Positions 15,219 to 22,395 of a stretch of 64,000 nt of DNA are shown here, one piece after another (position 1 is the first letter of the stretch; each line of letters opens with the position of its first letter). Made by a program: the position numbers and the translations under genes. The notes under the pieces were generated by a model. The model was not told the origin of the DNA, made no database searches, and saw nothing but the letters and a program-made list of their open reading frames with translations. Source of the DNA: Lacinutrix sp. C3R15 (lineage in GTDB: Bacteria > Bacteroidota > Bacteroidia > Flavobacteriales > Flavobacteriaceae); assembly GCF_018860825.1 (NCBI RefSeq), contig NZ_JAHKPZ010000015.1, positions 372,001 to 436,000 of the forward strand, read 5' to 3'.

Positions 15219-16487
15219 TTAACTCAGTATTTCTTTCAACTTTTCCACCATTCTATACACATCTTCAAAGGTGTTGTATAAAGGCACAGGAGCACAACGT
15301 ATAACATCTGGCTCTCTCCAGTCTGTAATAATATGTGCTTCGGTTAGTTTTTTATGTAAACTTTTATCGGCATCTTTTACTTGAATAGATAATTGGCAAC
15401 CACGTTCTTTTGGGTTTGAAGGTGTGATTATTTTTATTTTTTCGTTATTCAAATTGTTAATTAAAAACTCAAAATATCCAGTTAGTTTTATCGATTTTTC
15501 ACGAAGTGCATCCATTCCAACTTCATGAAACATATCTAAAGATGCTTTAATTGCTGCCATAGATAATATTGGCGGATTACTAAGTTGCCAACCTTCGGCT
15601 CCAGGAATAACGTCTAGAGGTTGACGCATGTTAAATCGTGTAGATTTATTATGGCTCCACCAACCAGCAAATCGTTTTAAATCTTTATTATGCGCATGTT
15701 TTTCATGCACAAAAAGTCCGCCTAAACTTCCTGGTCCAGCATTTAAATATTTGTAAGTACACCAAGCGGCAAAATCTACTCCAGAATTGTGAAAGTCTGG
15801 TTTTATATTTCCTGCTCCATGCGCTAAATCTATACCAACCATACAGTTTTTAGCATGACCTAAATCGGCTATTTTCTTTATGTCTAAATATTGTCCTGTA
15901 TAATAATTTACACCTCCAATAAGTAGTAATGCTATTTCCTCTCCTTGTTCTTCAAGAATGGTTTCTAAATCTTCTATATGTAGAAGTTCTTCTCCTTCAC
16001 GAGGTTTCCATTCTATTACACCTTCACTAGCATCAAAACCATGAAATTCTAATTGTGTTTGTACTGCGTATCTATCACTAGGGAAAGCATCACTTTCAAT
16101 TACAATTTTATATTTTGTTTTTGTTGGTTGGTAAAAGCTTACCATTAACAAATGTAAGTTGGTTGTTAAGGTATTCATGATAACAACCTCAATTGGTTTT
16201 GCACCTACAATTTTTGCCATGGATTCTGTTAAGAATTCATGGTAAGGCATCCAAGGGTTTTTAGCTTCAAAATGACCTTCAACACCAAAATTGGCCCAAT
16301 CTTTTAGTTCTTGTTGAATATATTCTTGTGTGCTCTTTGGTTGTAAGCCTAATGAGTTACCAGTAAAATATAGCCAGTCTTTTCCATCTGTATCTTTAGG
16401 TATATGAAATTGGTCTCTATAGTGCGAAATTTGGTCGTTTTGGTCTTGCTCTTTGGCGTAATCTAGACCTTGTTTGTAGTTAGACAA
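15219..16487 (-). CDS. kynU: Kynureninase (PLP-dependent)
   Basis: A protein of about 422 residues, aminotransferase class V fold. It cleaves 3-hydroxykynurenine to 3-hydroxyanthranilate and alanine (and kynurenine to anthranilate). Landmarks: YFTGNSLGLQPKS near the N-terminus, substrate region FPSDRYAVQTQ, GIDLAHGAGN with the PLP-binding Asp, the Schiff-base Lys in WCTYKYLNAGPGS and RFNMRQPLDVIPGAEGWQLSN. There is no ATG at the 5' end. TTG codons at 16514 and 16511 overlap a -7 promoter box, so TTG 16487 (then SNYKQGLDYA, matching family N-termini) is preferred; the start is uncertain. First gene of the leftward kynurenine cluster. Confidence 0.93.
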   Translation of the reverse strand: MSNYKQGLDYAKEQDQNDQISHYRDQFHIPKDTDGKDWLYFTGNSLGLQPKSTQEYIQQELKDWANFGVEGHFEAKNPWMPYHEFLTESMAKIVGAKPIEVVIMNTLTTNLHLLMVSFYQPTKTKYKIVIESDAFPSDRYAVQTQLEFHGFDASEGVIEWKPREGEELLHIEDLETILEEQGEEIALLLIGGVNYYTGQYLDIKKIADLGHAKNCMVGIDLAHGAGNIKPDFHNSGVDFAAWCTYKYLNAGPGSLGGLFVHEKHAHNKDLKRFAGWWSHNKSTRFNMRQPLDVIPGAEGWQLSNPPILSMAAIKASLDMFHEVGMDALREKSIKLTGYFEFLINNLNNEKIKIITPSNPKERGCQLSIQVKDADKSLHKKLTEAHIITDWREPDVIRCAPVPLYNTFEDVYRMVEKLKEILS

Positions 16488-16512
16488 TGTGCGTTGTTTT
16501 TCGGTTTCCAAC

Positions 16513-16520
16513 AAAAATAA
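16513..16520 (-). promoter_or_regulatory. -7 promoter box of the kynurenine cluster
   Basis: On the minus strand the sequence reads TATTTTTG, matching TAnnTTTG. A TTTTTTG lies 25 bp upstream (ending at 16546), slightly farther than usual for a -33 element. It is the only promoter-like site found ahead of kynU. Confidence 0.4.
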
Positions 16521-16606
16521 GAATTATTATTTTAGGAATGAAGTACAAAAAATAGCATTATTAAATCTGTGATTTTTTGGTATCTTTAAGATTAAAGCAA
16601 TAGGTT

Positions 16607-16717
16607 ATGAATAAAGTTAAAAGATATACAAACGGAGAATTTACAGTAGTTTGGGAGGCTGAAAAATGTATGCATTCTGCTATTTGTGATGGTGCGCATA
16701 CCAAACAAGCTTTATAG
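16607..16717 (+). pseudogene. 36-residue remnant of a divergent 4Fe-4S / CDGSH protein gene
   Basis: An ATG-initiated reading frame encodes KRYTNGEFTVVWEAEKCMHS followed by AI and CDGAHTKQAL, then stop. The first part is the N-terminus of the Fer4_19 (divergent 4Fe-4S) family, which normally continues for about 40 more residues with further Cys. The last part looks like the end of a CDGSH iron-sulfur domain, which in this protein family lies at the C-terminus. The middle, including most cluster ligands, is missing in frame, so this is most simply an internal deletion. A possible -7 box (TATCTTTA, 16580-16587) and a terminator flank it, so a peptide may still be made. Confidence 0.55.
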
Positions 16718-16740
16718 GTTAAAAGTAATTTAAGCATAAA

Positions 16741-16776
16741 AAAAACGCTTTGTAAAAAATAATACAAGGCGTTTTT
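16741..16776. terminator. Bidirectional terminator
   Basis: AAAAACGC..TTGTA and TACAAGGCGTTTTT form a stem with an AT-rich loop and T runs on both strands. It can serve the remnant ORF on the left and the leftward lipoprotein gene on the right. Confidence 0.7.
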
Positions 16777-16858
16777 CAATTTATATAGACGCAATAAATA
16801 TTGCGGAGGGTATTTTATATACGTAACAAAGAGGTGCTTTGGATGTTTTATTTTCAAA

Positions 16859-17524
16859 TTAATTTGAATTAATTTGAATTTTTGAAAAATTAAGATTCCA
16901 GTTTTCTCCTTTTTTAATGTGATCTGTAGCAATGAAAATGCCATTAAAACCTTTATAGTTTTCAAAAGTAGTTATTAATGTAGGTGTTTTAGCATTGCCT
17001 TTTCTGTAAATCCATTCTTTAATAAAATAGTTGTTATCATAATAAAAATCATAAGCATCACCAGGAGTGTAGCCTCCTTTATTAGAGTATGTTAGTGTGA
17101 TTTTGTTTAGTAATGAGTTGCTTATAGGAGCTTTTTCTTGTGAAGGTTTTGTTATGGTTGTGTTACTATCCCAAACCAATTGAAAAGGAGTTAATAACCA
17201 AAATTTATCATTTATAAAACTTTGATCTGCTTTACGTGAAGTACTGTCTAATGTTTTTCGGTTGAAATTAATAGTGTCTTTGTTGCTAATTAAAGTGATA
17301 TCATTTGTTTTAGGTTTCCAGCTCCAGGATCTTTCAAAAAGCGTACTGTCTTTATCTACATTAAAAGTGAAATCTATTTTTGAAACTTTATTCCAATTTT
17401 TAAACCCATGAGCATTGGCTATTTTTTCTGCTATAGAAAGTTCTTTTTCTATCCCTTTTTTTTCTTCCTTGTTACAAGAAATTAAGACAAATAGTATACA
17501 TGCTAAAAAATAGGTGTTTTTCAT
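16859..17524 (-). CDS. Lipoprotein of unknown function
   Basis: A 221-residue predicted lipoprotein: signal peptide with lipobox ending LISC, Cys at residue 17. The mature part starts with charged residues, then SIAEKIANAHGFKNWNKVSKIDFTF and a long beta-rich domain with many Trp and Tyr (RSWSWKPK, GDAYDFYYD). This pattern, an AHG..W..V..I.FTF.VD start and YDF in the second half, resembles the DUF6503 type of Bacteroidota lipoprotein, which has a LolA/LolB-like fold; I hold that only loosely. It stands alone on the minus strand between the iron-sulfur remnant and the methyltransferase region. The 3' end lies in a short AATTTGAATT direct repeat. Confidence 0.6.
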   Translation of the reverse strand: MKNTYFLACILFVLISCNKEEKKGIEKELSIAEKIANAHGFKNWNKVSKIDFTFNVDKDSTLFERSWSWKPKTNDITLISNKDTINFNRKTLDSTSRKADQSFINDKFWLLTPFQLVWDSNTTITKPSQEKAPISNSLLNKITLTYSNKGGYTPGDAYDFYYDNNYFIKEWIYRKGNAKTPTLITTFENYKGFNGIFIATDHIKKGENWNLNFSKIQINSN

Positions 17525-17605
17525 GATTTCTAATTTTTATCAAAGATAGCGAAGATTTAAAGAGGAAATGGAACATGGTAAATCAAAAAAAAACTGTTTT
17601 AATAC

Positions 17606-17707
17606 AAATAAAACCACATGAAACGATAAGGTGGAGGTAAGTATGTTTTAGAAGTTTTTAAATAAAAAAAAAGCCACTTAATGCCTTATGAATTAGATGC
17701 GCTATAA
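17606..17707 (+). pseudogene. Remnant of a duplicated 5' part of the downstream methyltransferase gene
   Basis: This stretch aligns with bases of about 17784-17900 of the methyltransferase gene. Shared runs include AAACCACATG/AAGCCACATGG, GATAAGGT, and the almost perfect TTAATGCCTTATGAATTAGA followed by GCGCT. About 15 bases are missing and several bases have changed; stop codons interrupt the frame (GGAGGTAAG, TTTTAGAAG). It lies directly upstream of the intact gene and so is a decayed tandem partial duplication. Confidence 0.75.
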
Positions 17708-17754
17708 ATACGTTTCGTTTTTATGTGTTATTTTAGATGTTTAAAACCACAATT

Positions 17755-18555
17755 ATGGATGCTAAACCAGATTATTTTAAAGTAAATAAAGCCACATGGA
17801 ATGATAAGGTAAAAGTACATGCAGCAAGTGATATGTACCATTTAGAGGACTTTAAAAAAGGAAAAAGTTCTTTAATGCCTTATGAATTAGAAGCGCTTGG
17901 TGACGTATCTGGAAAAAGGCTTTTACATTTACAATGTCACTTTGGGCAAGATACCTTAAGTTGGAGTAGGTTAGGTGCAAAATGCGTTGGTGTTGATTTA
18001 AGCGATGCAGGAATTGCTTTGGCAAAAGATTTAAATGCAGAGCTGCAACTTGATGCAGAATTTGTTTGTTGTAATGTTTTAGAAACTTCTGCACATGTAA
18101 AAGAAACCTTTGATATTGTATTTACCAGTTATGGTGTGATAGGTTGGTTGCCAGATTTAAAACCATGGGGAAAAATGATTGCTGAAAAACTAAATACAGG
18201 AGGTGTGTTTTTTATAGCAGAATTTCATCCTATTGTGTGGATGTTTGATTATTTAGAAGCGAAGCCTATTATGAAGTATGGTTATATGCAAGAGGAAGTG
18301 ATTTATGAAGAATACGAAGGTACTTATGCTAATCAAGACTCTACAATAGTAAGCAAAGAGTATGGTTGGAATCATGGTTTAAGCGAAGTAATAAACGCTT
18401 TAACAGAAGCAGGGTTGCATATTGAGTATTTAAACGAGTATGATGCATCTCCTTATGATGTATTGCCAAATTTAGAAGAAACAACATCTGGAATGTATGT
18501 TAGTAGAGATAAATTGTATCCTTTAATTTTTACATTAAAAGCAACAAAGTTATAA
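17755..18555 (+). CDS. Class I SAM-dependent methyltransferase
   Basis: A 266-residue methyltransferase domain protein. Motif I is LLHLQCHFGQDTLSWSRLG, a form common in a Bacteroidota family of unknown substrate, followed by GVDLSDAGIALAKDL (acidic end of strand 2) and FDIVFTSYGVIGWLPDL. The C-terminal half contains an insertion with many acidic and aromatic residues. The start was set at ATG 17755 (MDAKPDYFKVNKATW) because a TATTTTAG -7-like box (17729-17736) ends right before the other candidate ATG at 17737. A degraded copy of the gene start lies upstream. Substrate unknown. Confidence 0.8.
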   Translation: MDAKPDYFKVNKATWNDKVKVHAASDMYHLEDFKKGKSSLMPYELEALGDVSGKRLLHLQCHFGQDTLSWSRLGAKCVGVDLSDAGIALAKDLNAELQLDAEFVCCNVLETSAHVKETFDIVFTSYGVIGWLPDLKPWGKMIAEKLNTGGVFFIAEFHPIVWMFDYLEAKPIMKYGYMQEEVIYEEYEGTYANQDSTIVSKEYGWNHGLSEVINALTEAGLHIEYLNEYDASPYDVLPNLEETTSGMYVSRDKLYPLIFTLKATKL

Positions 18556-18560
18556 TATAG

Positions 18561-18597
18561 CAACCTGCAAGGTAAAAACCTTACAGGTTGTATTTTT
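18561..18597. terminator. Terminator between methyltransferase and msrA (convergent genes)
   Basis: CAACCTGCAAGGT and ACCTTACAGGTTG pair over 13 bp with one mismatch, followed by TATTTTTTAT. It lies between two convergent genes and can act on the rightward transcript. Confidence 0.7.
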
Positions 18598-18599
18598 TA

Positions 18600-19265
18600 T
18601 TAATGTACTTTTTTTAAAACCTCAGGCATTTTAGCTTGAAAACGTTTTAACCTTGGTATAGATACACCTTGAATGTATCTGTTTTCAGGGTGAAGCCTCT
18701 CATAGTTTTGATGGTAGTCTTCTGCAATCCAAAATTTTTGAAAAGGGTATACTTCTGCTGCAACTGGCTTTTTTAATTTTTCTGCTAAGGCTTCTTTTTT
18801 ATTTAATATAATTTGCTTTTGTTCTTGGTTTTGATAAAAAATAATAGAACGATATTGTGAACCATGATCAGGACCTTGCCCATTTACTTGTGTAGGGTTT
18901 TGCGATGCAAAATAAACATCTACTAAAGTAGCAAAGCTTATAATTTCTGGGTCATAAATTATTTCAACAGCTTCGGCATGTCCAGTTTTTCCTGTATTGC
19001 TATCCTCATAAGTTGGGTTTTCTGTATGGCCTCCTGCGTATCCTGAAATAGATTCTTCAACACCATTTACACTTTCAAAAATAGCTTCTACACACCAAAA
19101 GCATCCGCTAGCAAAATACGCTTTTGCTTTTCCGTTTTCTAAAGCAATTTCTATTGGTTCTGCATTTATTATAGCTTGCTGTTCTTTCTTAACTTGTGCT
19201 GTGTTATTACAGCTAAATAAAGCAATAAGTATAAAAGAGAATAAAAAACTTTTTTGCAATTTCAT
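18600..19265 (-). CDS. msrA: Peptide methionine (S)-S-oxide reductase, lipoprotein form
   Basis: A 221-residue MsrA. It reduces the S-epimer of methionine sulfoxide in proteins. The catalytic motif GCFWCVEAIFE is near residue 55, followed by SGYAGGHTENPTYEDSNTGKTGHAE, PTQVNGQGPDHGSQYRS and the C-terminal AEDYHQNY. A signal peptide with lipobox FSCNN at residues 16-20 predicts a periplasmic lipoprotein, unlike the cytoplasmic E. coli enzyme, so it would repair envelope proteins. Only one Cys pair (CFWC) and no obvious C-terminal resolving Cys are seen. Single gene, convergent with the methyltransferase. Confidence 0.95.
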   Translation of the reverse strand: MKLQKSFLFSFILIALFSCNNTAQVKKEQQAIINAEPIEIALENGKAKAYFASGCFWCVEAIFESVNGVEESISGYAGGHTENPTYEDSNTGKTGHAEAVEIIYDPEIISFATLVDVYFASQNPTQVNGQGPDHGSQYRSIIFYQNQEQKQIILNKKEALAEKLKKPVAAEVYPFQKFWIAEDYHQNYERLHPENRYIQGVSIPRLKRFQAKMPEVLKKVH

Positions 19266-19326
19266 TGAGTGTATATTTTATATGTAAGTCGTAAACAGGT
19301 TCTATTCCTTAAAAAAAAATATAAAA

Positions 19327-19355
19327 AAAAGCCTTTACAAAAAGTAAAGGCTTTT
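19327..19355 (-). terminator. Terminator after the Nif3/coiled-coil pair
   Basis: AAAAGCCTTTAC and GTAAAGGCTTTT form a perfect 12-bp stem around a five-base A loop. On the minus strand it follows the coiled-coil gene by about 20 bp and ends in a T run. Confidence 0.8.
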
Positions 19356-19375
19356 AAATATGATGTAAAAATGGA

Positions 19376-20155
19376 TTATAGTTTAGCAAACAATTTATCC
19401 ATTTTTTCTTTTTGTTCTTCCGCTAAAGTAGCATCTACTAAAATACGTCCACTGTGCTCATCTGTAATAATTTTTTTACGACTAGCAATTTCAACTTGTA
19501 CTTGAGGTGGAATAGTAAAGTAAGAACCACCAGCAGCACCTCTTTCAATAGGCACAACAGCTAATCCGTTTTTTACATTAACTCTAATTCTTGTGTAAGC
19601 AGCAACTAAACGATCTTCAATAGATTCTTTATAATCATCCGATTTTTTGATAAGTGCTTTTTCTTCTTTTTCCGTTTCGGCCAAAATAGCATTTAATTCA
19701 CCTTGTTTGTGTTTTAAATGTGTTTGACGTGCTTTTAAACGGTCTTTAGTTTGAGAAATTACTTCTTTCTTTTGCTCAATTTGTGCTTTAAACTCTTTAA
19801 TGTGTTTTTCTGCTAATTGAATTTCTAATTCTTGAAATTCAACCTCTTTAGTAAGCGAGTTAAATTCTCTGTTATTTCTAACATTTTTTTGTTGCTCAGC
19901 GTATTTTTTAATTAAAGATTTTGCTTCTTCAATTAAATTCTTTTTTGAGCCAATGTCATTATTGATAGTTTCTAAACTTAATTCAAGTTTATCTAATCTT
20001 GTATTTAAACCAGCAACTTCATCTTCTAAATCGCGAACTTCTAATGGAAGTTCTCCGCGTACGTTTCTTATTTCGTCTATGCGAGAGTCTATTAGTTGTA
20101 AATCATACAATGCTCTTAAGCGCTCTTCTACAGTTACTTCTTTCTTTTTTGCCAT
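19376..20155 (-). CDS. Coiled-coil protein of the COG1579 type with a degenerate zinc ribbon
   Basis: A 259-residue protein. Residues 10-190 form a long hairpin of coiled coils (charged heptads such as LQLIDSRIDEIRNVRG and LEIQLAEKHIKEFKAQIEQK). The C-terminal domain has the layout of the C4-type zinc ribbon (zf-RING_7), including IPPQVQVEI..KKII and SGRILVD, but the four expected Cys are gone: ERGAAGGSYF replaces a CGGC-like knuckle and ITDEHSGRIL replaces CxxCGRIL. The protein would fold without zinc or be held by other contacts. It lies 3 bp after the Nif3-like gene, a conserved pair in bacteria. The function is unknown. Confidence 0.82.
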   Translation of the reverse strand: MAKKKEVTVEERLRALYDLQLIDSRIDEIRNVRGELPLEVRDLEDEVAGLNTRLDKLELSLETINNDIGSKKNLIEEAKSLIKKYAEQQKNVRNNREFNSLTKEVEFQELEIQLAEKHIKEFKAQIEQKKEVISQTKDRLKARQTHLKHKQGELNAILAETEKEEKALIKKSDDYKESIEDRLVAAYTRIRVNVKNGLAVVPIERGAAGGSYFTIPPQVQVEIASRKKIITDEHSGRILVDATLAEEQKEKMDKLFAKL

Positions 20156-20158
20156 ACT

Positions 20159-21253
20159 TTAAAAATATTGAACAGGATTGGTGTTTGTCTTTGATAAAAC
20201 GACTGCAAAATTAGTAATTTTTTTTGTAAGATGTGCTACTAAACCGTTTTTTGTGTACTGTTCGCTTTCATAATGTCCGATATCTGCCAATATAATGCTG
20301 TTTTCAGCAGAAAAAAAGTCGTGATATTTTAAATCTGAAGTCACTAAAATATCTGCTTTTGAGTGTTTTGCAGCCTGAATAGCAAAACTACCAGAGCCAC
20401 CAAGAACAGCTATTTTTTTTATTGGTTTATTTAATAATTTTGAGTGTCTTATACAGGAAGCCTTCATTTTAGCTTTTAAATAGGCTAAAAAATCGGATTC
20501 AGACATGGCGTTTTCAAGTTCGCCAATCATTCCCATTCCTATGTGTTGGTTTTTGTTTTCTAGTGTTATAATTTCATAGGCTACTTCTTCATAAGGATGC
20601 GCTTTAAAAAGAGCTTGTAAAACTGTAGATTCTGCATGTTTAGCAAAGGTTACAGAAATTTGTGTTTCTGCTTCAGTATGTAACTCTCCTTTGTTTCCTA
20701 CAACAGGATTTGTTTGCTCATTGCCTTGAAAGGTGCCAATTCCTTCAGAATTAAAACTACAGTTACTGTAGTTGCCAATATTTCCTGCTCCAGCTTTAAA
20801 GAGTGCTTTTCTAATATTTTCGGCCTGTTTTGTTGGAGCAAAAGTGGTTAGCTTTTTTATGGTTTTGGCTTGCGGAATTAAAATACTTGTGTTGTTTAGT
20901 TGTAATTGTTTGCATATCATGCTGTTTACGCCTTGCCATGCATTGTCTAGTGCTGTGTGCATAGAATAGATAGCAATATCATTTTTTATGGCTTTAATTA
21001 CAACACGCTCTACGTAAGTTTTTCCTGTAATATTTTTTAGTCCTTTAAAAATTATTGGGTGAAAACTTACTATAAGGTTGCAATTTGTTTCAATCGCTTC
21101 GTCAACAACTTCTTCTAAAGTATCTAAGGTAACTAAAACACCTGTTATTTTTGTGTTTTTGTTTCCTACAAGTAGACCAACATTATCAAAATCTTCTGCG
21201 TAAGCTAAAGGCGAAAATTCTTCTAAATAATGTATAACATCTTGTACTATCAT
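20159..21253 (-). CDS. Nif3-like dinuclear metal centre protein (YbgI/NIF3 family)
   Basis: A 364-residue Nif3/DUF34 family protein with the family's metal ligands in FHPIIFKGLKN (His), the SMHTALDNAWQGVN block and the C-terminal LVTSDLKYHDF and DIGHYESEQY. Between residues about 125 and 240 is the inserted YqfO/CutA-like subdomain (FAKHAESTVLQALFKAHPYEEVAYEI) seen in the longer hexameric forms. The catalytic role is unsettled in the family; GTP cyclohydrolase I type 2 activity has been proposed. Start: ATG 21253 (MIVQDVIHYLEEF) replaces an upstream TTG that lies in the -7 box. It forms an operon with the coiled-coil gene. Confidence 0.9.
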   Translation of the reverse strand: MIVQDVIHYLEEFSPLAYAEDFDNVGLLVGNKNTKITGVLVTLDTLEEVVDEAIETNCNLIVSFHPIIFKGLKNITGKTYVERVVIKAIKNDIAIYSMHTALDNAWQGVNSMICKQLQLNNTSILIPQAKTIKKLTTFAPTKQAENIRKALFKAGAGNIGNYSNCSFNSEGIGTFQGNEQTNPVVGNKGELHTEAETQISVTFAKHAESTVLQALFKAHPYEEVAYEIITLENKNQHIGMGMIGELENAMSESDFLAYLKAKMKASCIRHSKLLNKPIKKIAVLGGSGSFAIQAAKHSKADILVTSDLKYHDFFSAENSIILADIGHYESEQYTKNGLVAHLTKKITNFAVVLSKTNTNPVQYF

Positions 21254-21274
21254 AAAAAAAAATATGTTTAAGTT

Positions 21275-21282
21275 CAAATATA
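21275..21282 (-). promoter_or_regulatory. -7 promoter box of the Nif3 operon
   Basis: TATATTTG on the minus strand, 21 bp before the ATG at 21253. No clear -33 TTG at the proper distance. Confidence 0.45.
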
Positions 21283-21393
21283 AAAAATTACTTTAAGCGG
21301 ATAGTTTTTATTTTTTGTTTATTGTCACAGGTTACTACATAAAAAAAATCTTTTCTTTGTATTTTAAATATAACCACTTGTGATTTTACATTA

Positions 21394-22395
21394 ATGAAAT
21401 TTTTACGATATATTTTATTTCCTATTGTACCCATTTACTATGCTGTAACTTGGTTGCGTAATTATTTTTATGATATTGGTGTTTTTAAATCTAAAAGCTA
21501 TCATTTTCCTGTAATAGCAGTTGGTAATTTAAGTGTTGGAGGAACCGGGAAAACGCCAATGGTAGAGTATTTAATTGGGTTTCTAAAAGATAAAAAACAC
21601 ATTGCTACTTTAAGTAGAGGATATAAAAGAAGTACTGAGGGTTTTTATTTGGCAGATAAAAATGCCTCTGCTAAAACTTTAGGAGATGAGCCATTTCAGT
21701 TTTATAGAAAGTTTAAAAATGAAATTGATGTAGCTGTCGATGCAGATAGACAAAATGGTATAGCGCATTTAATGCAACAAGAAAAAGCTCCTGAGGTTAT
21801 TTTGTTAGATGATGCTTACCAGCACAGAAAAGTACAAGCTGGATTTTATATTTTATTAACTACTTATCATGATTTATTTACTAAAGATTGGGTTTTGCCA
21901 ACTGGTAATTTGCGCGAACCTAGAGCAGGAGCAAAACGAGCAAATTGTATTGTGGTAACTAAATGTCCTGAAAATTTAAATGCATTAGAAAAAGATAAGA
22001 TCATAAAACAAATACAACCAAAGGCAAGCCAACAAGTTTTTTTTAGTACGATACGTTATTCAAATTATGTTTTATCTGAAAATAAAAAACTTAATCTAGA
22101 AACCTTACAAGATTTTACATTAGTAACAGGTATTGCAAATGCTACACCTTTGGTAGATTATTTAAAAGCAAAAGAATTAAAATTTAAGCATTTACATTAT
22201 AAAGATCATTATGACTTTACAGATGCAGATATAGCATTGTTTAGAGAGCAGTCTTTAATAGTAACTACAGAAAAAGATTACGTTAGGTTGTTGCCTTTTG
22301 ACTTGCAGGACAAGGTGTTTTATTTGCCTATAGAAATACATATAGATAAAACAGAAGCTTTTAATACTAGTGTTTTAGATTTTATACTTACTTAG
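21394..22395 (+). CDS. lpxK: Tetraacyldisaccharide 4'-kinase
   Basis: A 333-residue lipid A kinase, which adds the 4'-phosphate to the tetraacyldisaccharide-1-phosphate in the inner membrane (Raetz pathway). It has the N-terminal hydrophobic helix (ILFPIVPIYYAVTWLRNY), Walker A VGGTGKTPM, the Walker-B-like LLDDAYQHRKV with the catalytic Asp-Asp, and the C-terminal TEKDYVRL typical of LpxK. The length is normal. It starts divergently from the Nif3 operon and its last 8 bases overlap the end of the convergent hybrid kinase gene. Confidence 0.95.
   Translation: MKFLRYILFPIVPIYYAVTWLRNYFYDIGVFKSKSYHFPVIAVGNLSVGGTGKTPMVEYLIGFLKDKKHIATLSRGYKRSTEGFYLADKNASAKTLGDEPFQFYRKFKNEIDVAVDADRQNGIAHLMQQEKAPEVILLDDAYQHRKVQAGFYILLTTYHDLFTKDWVLPTGNLREPRAGAKRANCIVVTKCPENLNALEKDKIIKQIQPKASQQVFFSTIRYSNYVLSENKKLNLETLQDFTLVTGIANATPLVDYLKAKELKFKHLHYKDHYDFTDADIALFREQSLIVTTEKDYVRLLPFDLQDKVFYLPIEIHIDKTEAFNTSVLDFILT

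Noticed and set aside
16561-16965. A 134-codon open frame on the minus strand
   Set aside because: It overlaps the end of the lipoprotein gene and runs through the terminator at 16741-16776 and opposite the iron-sulfur remnant; its residues look like random AT-rich coding.
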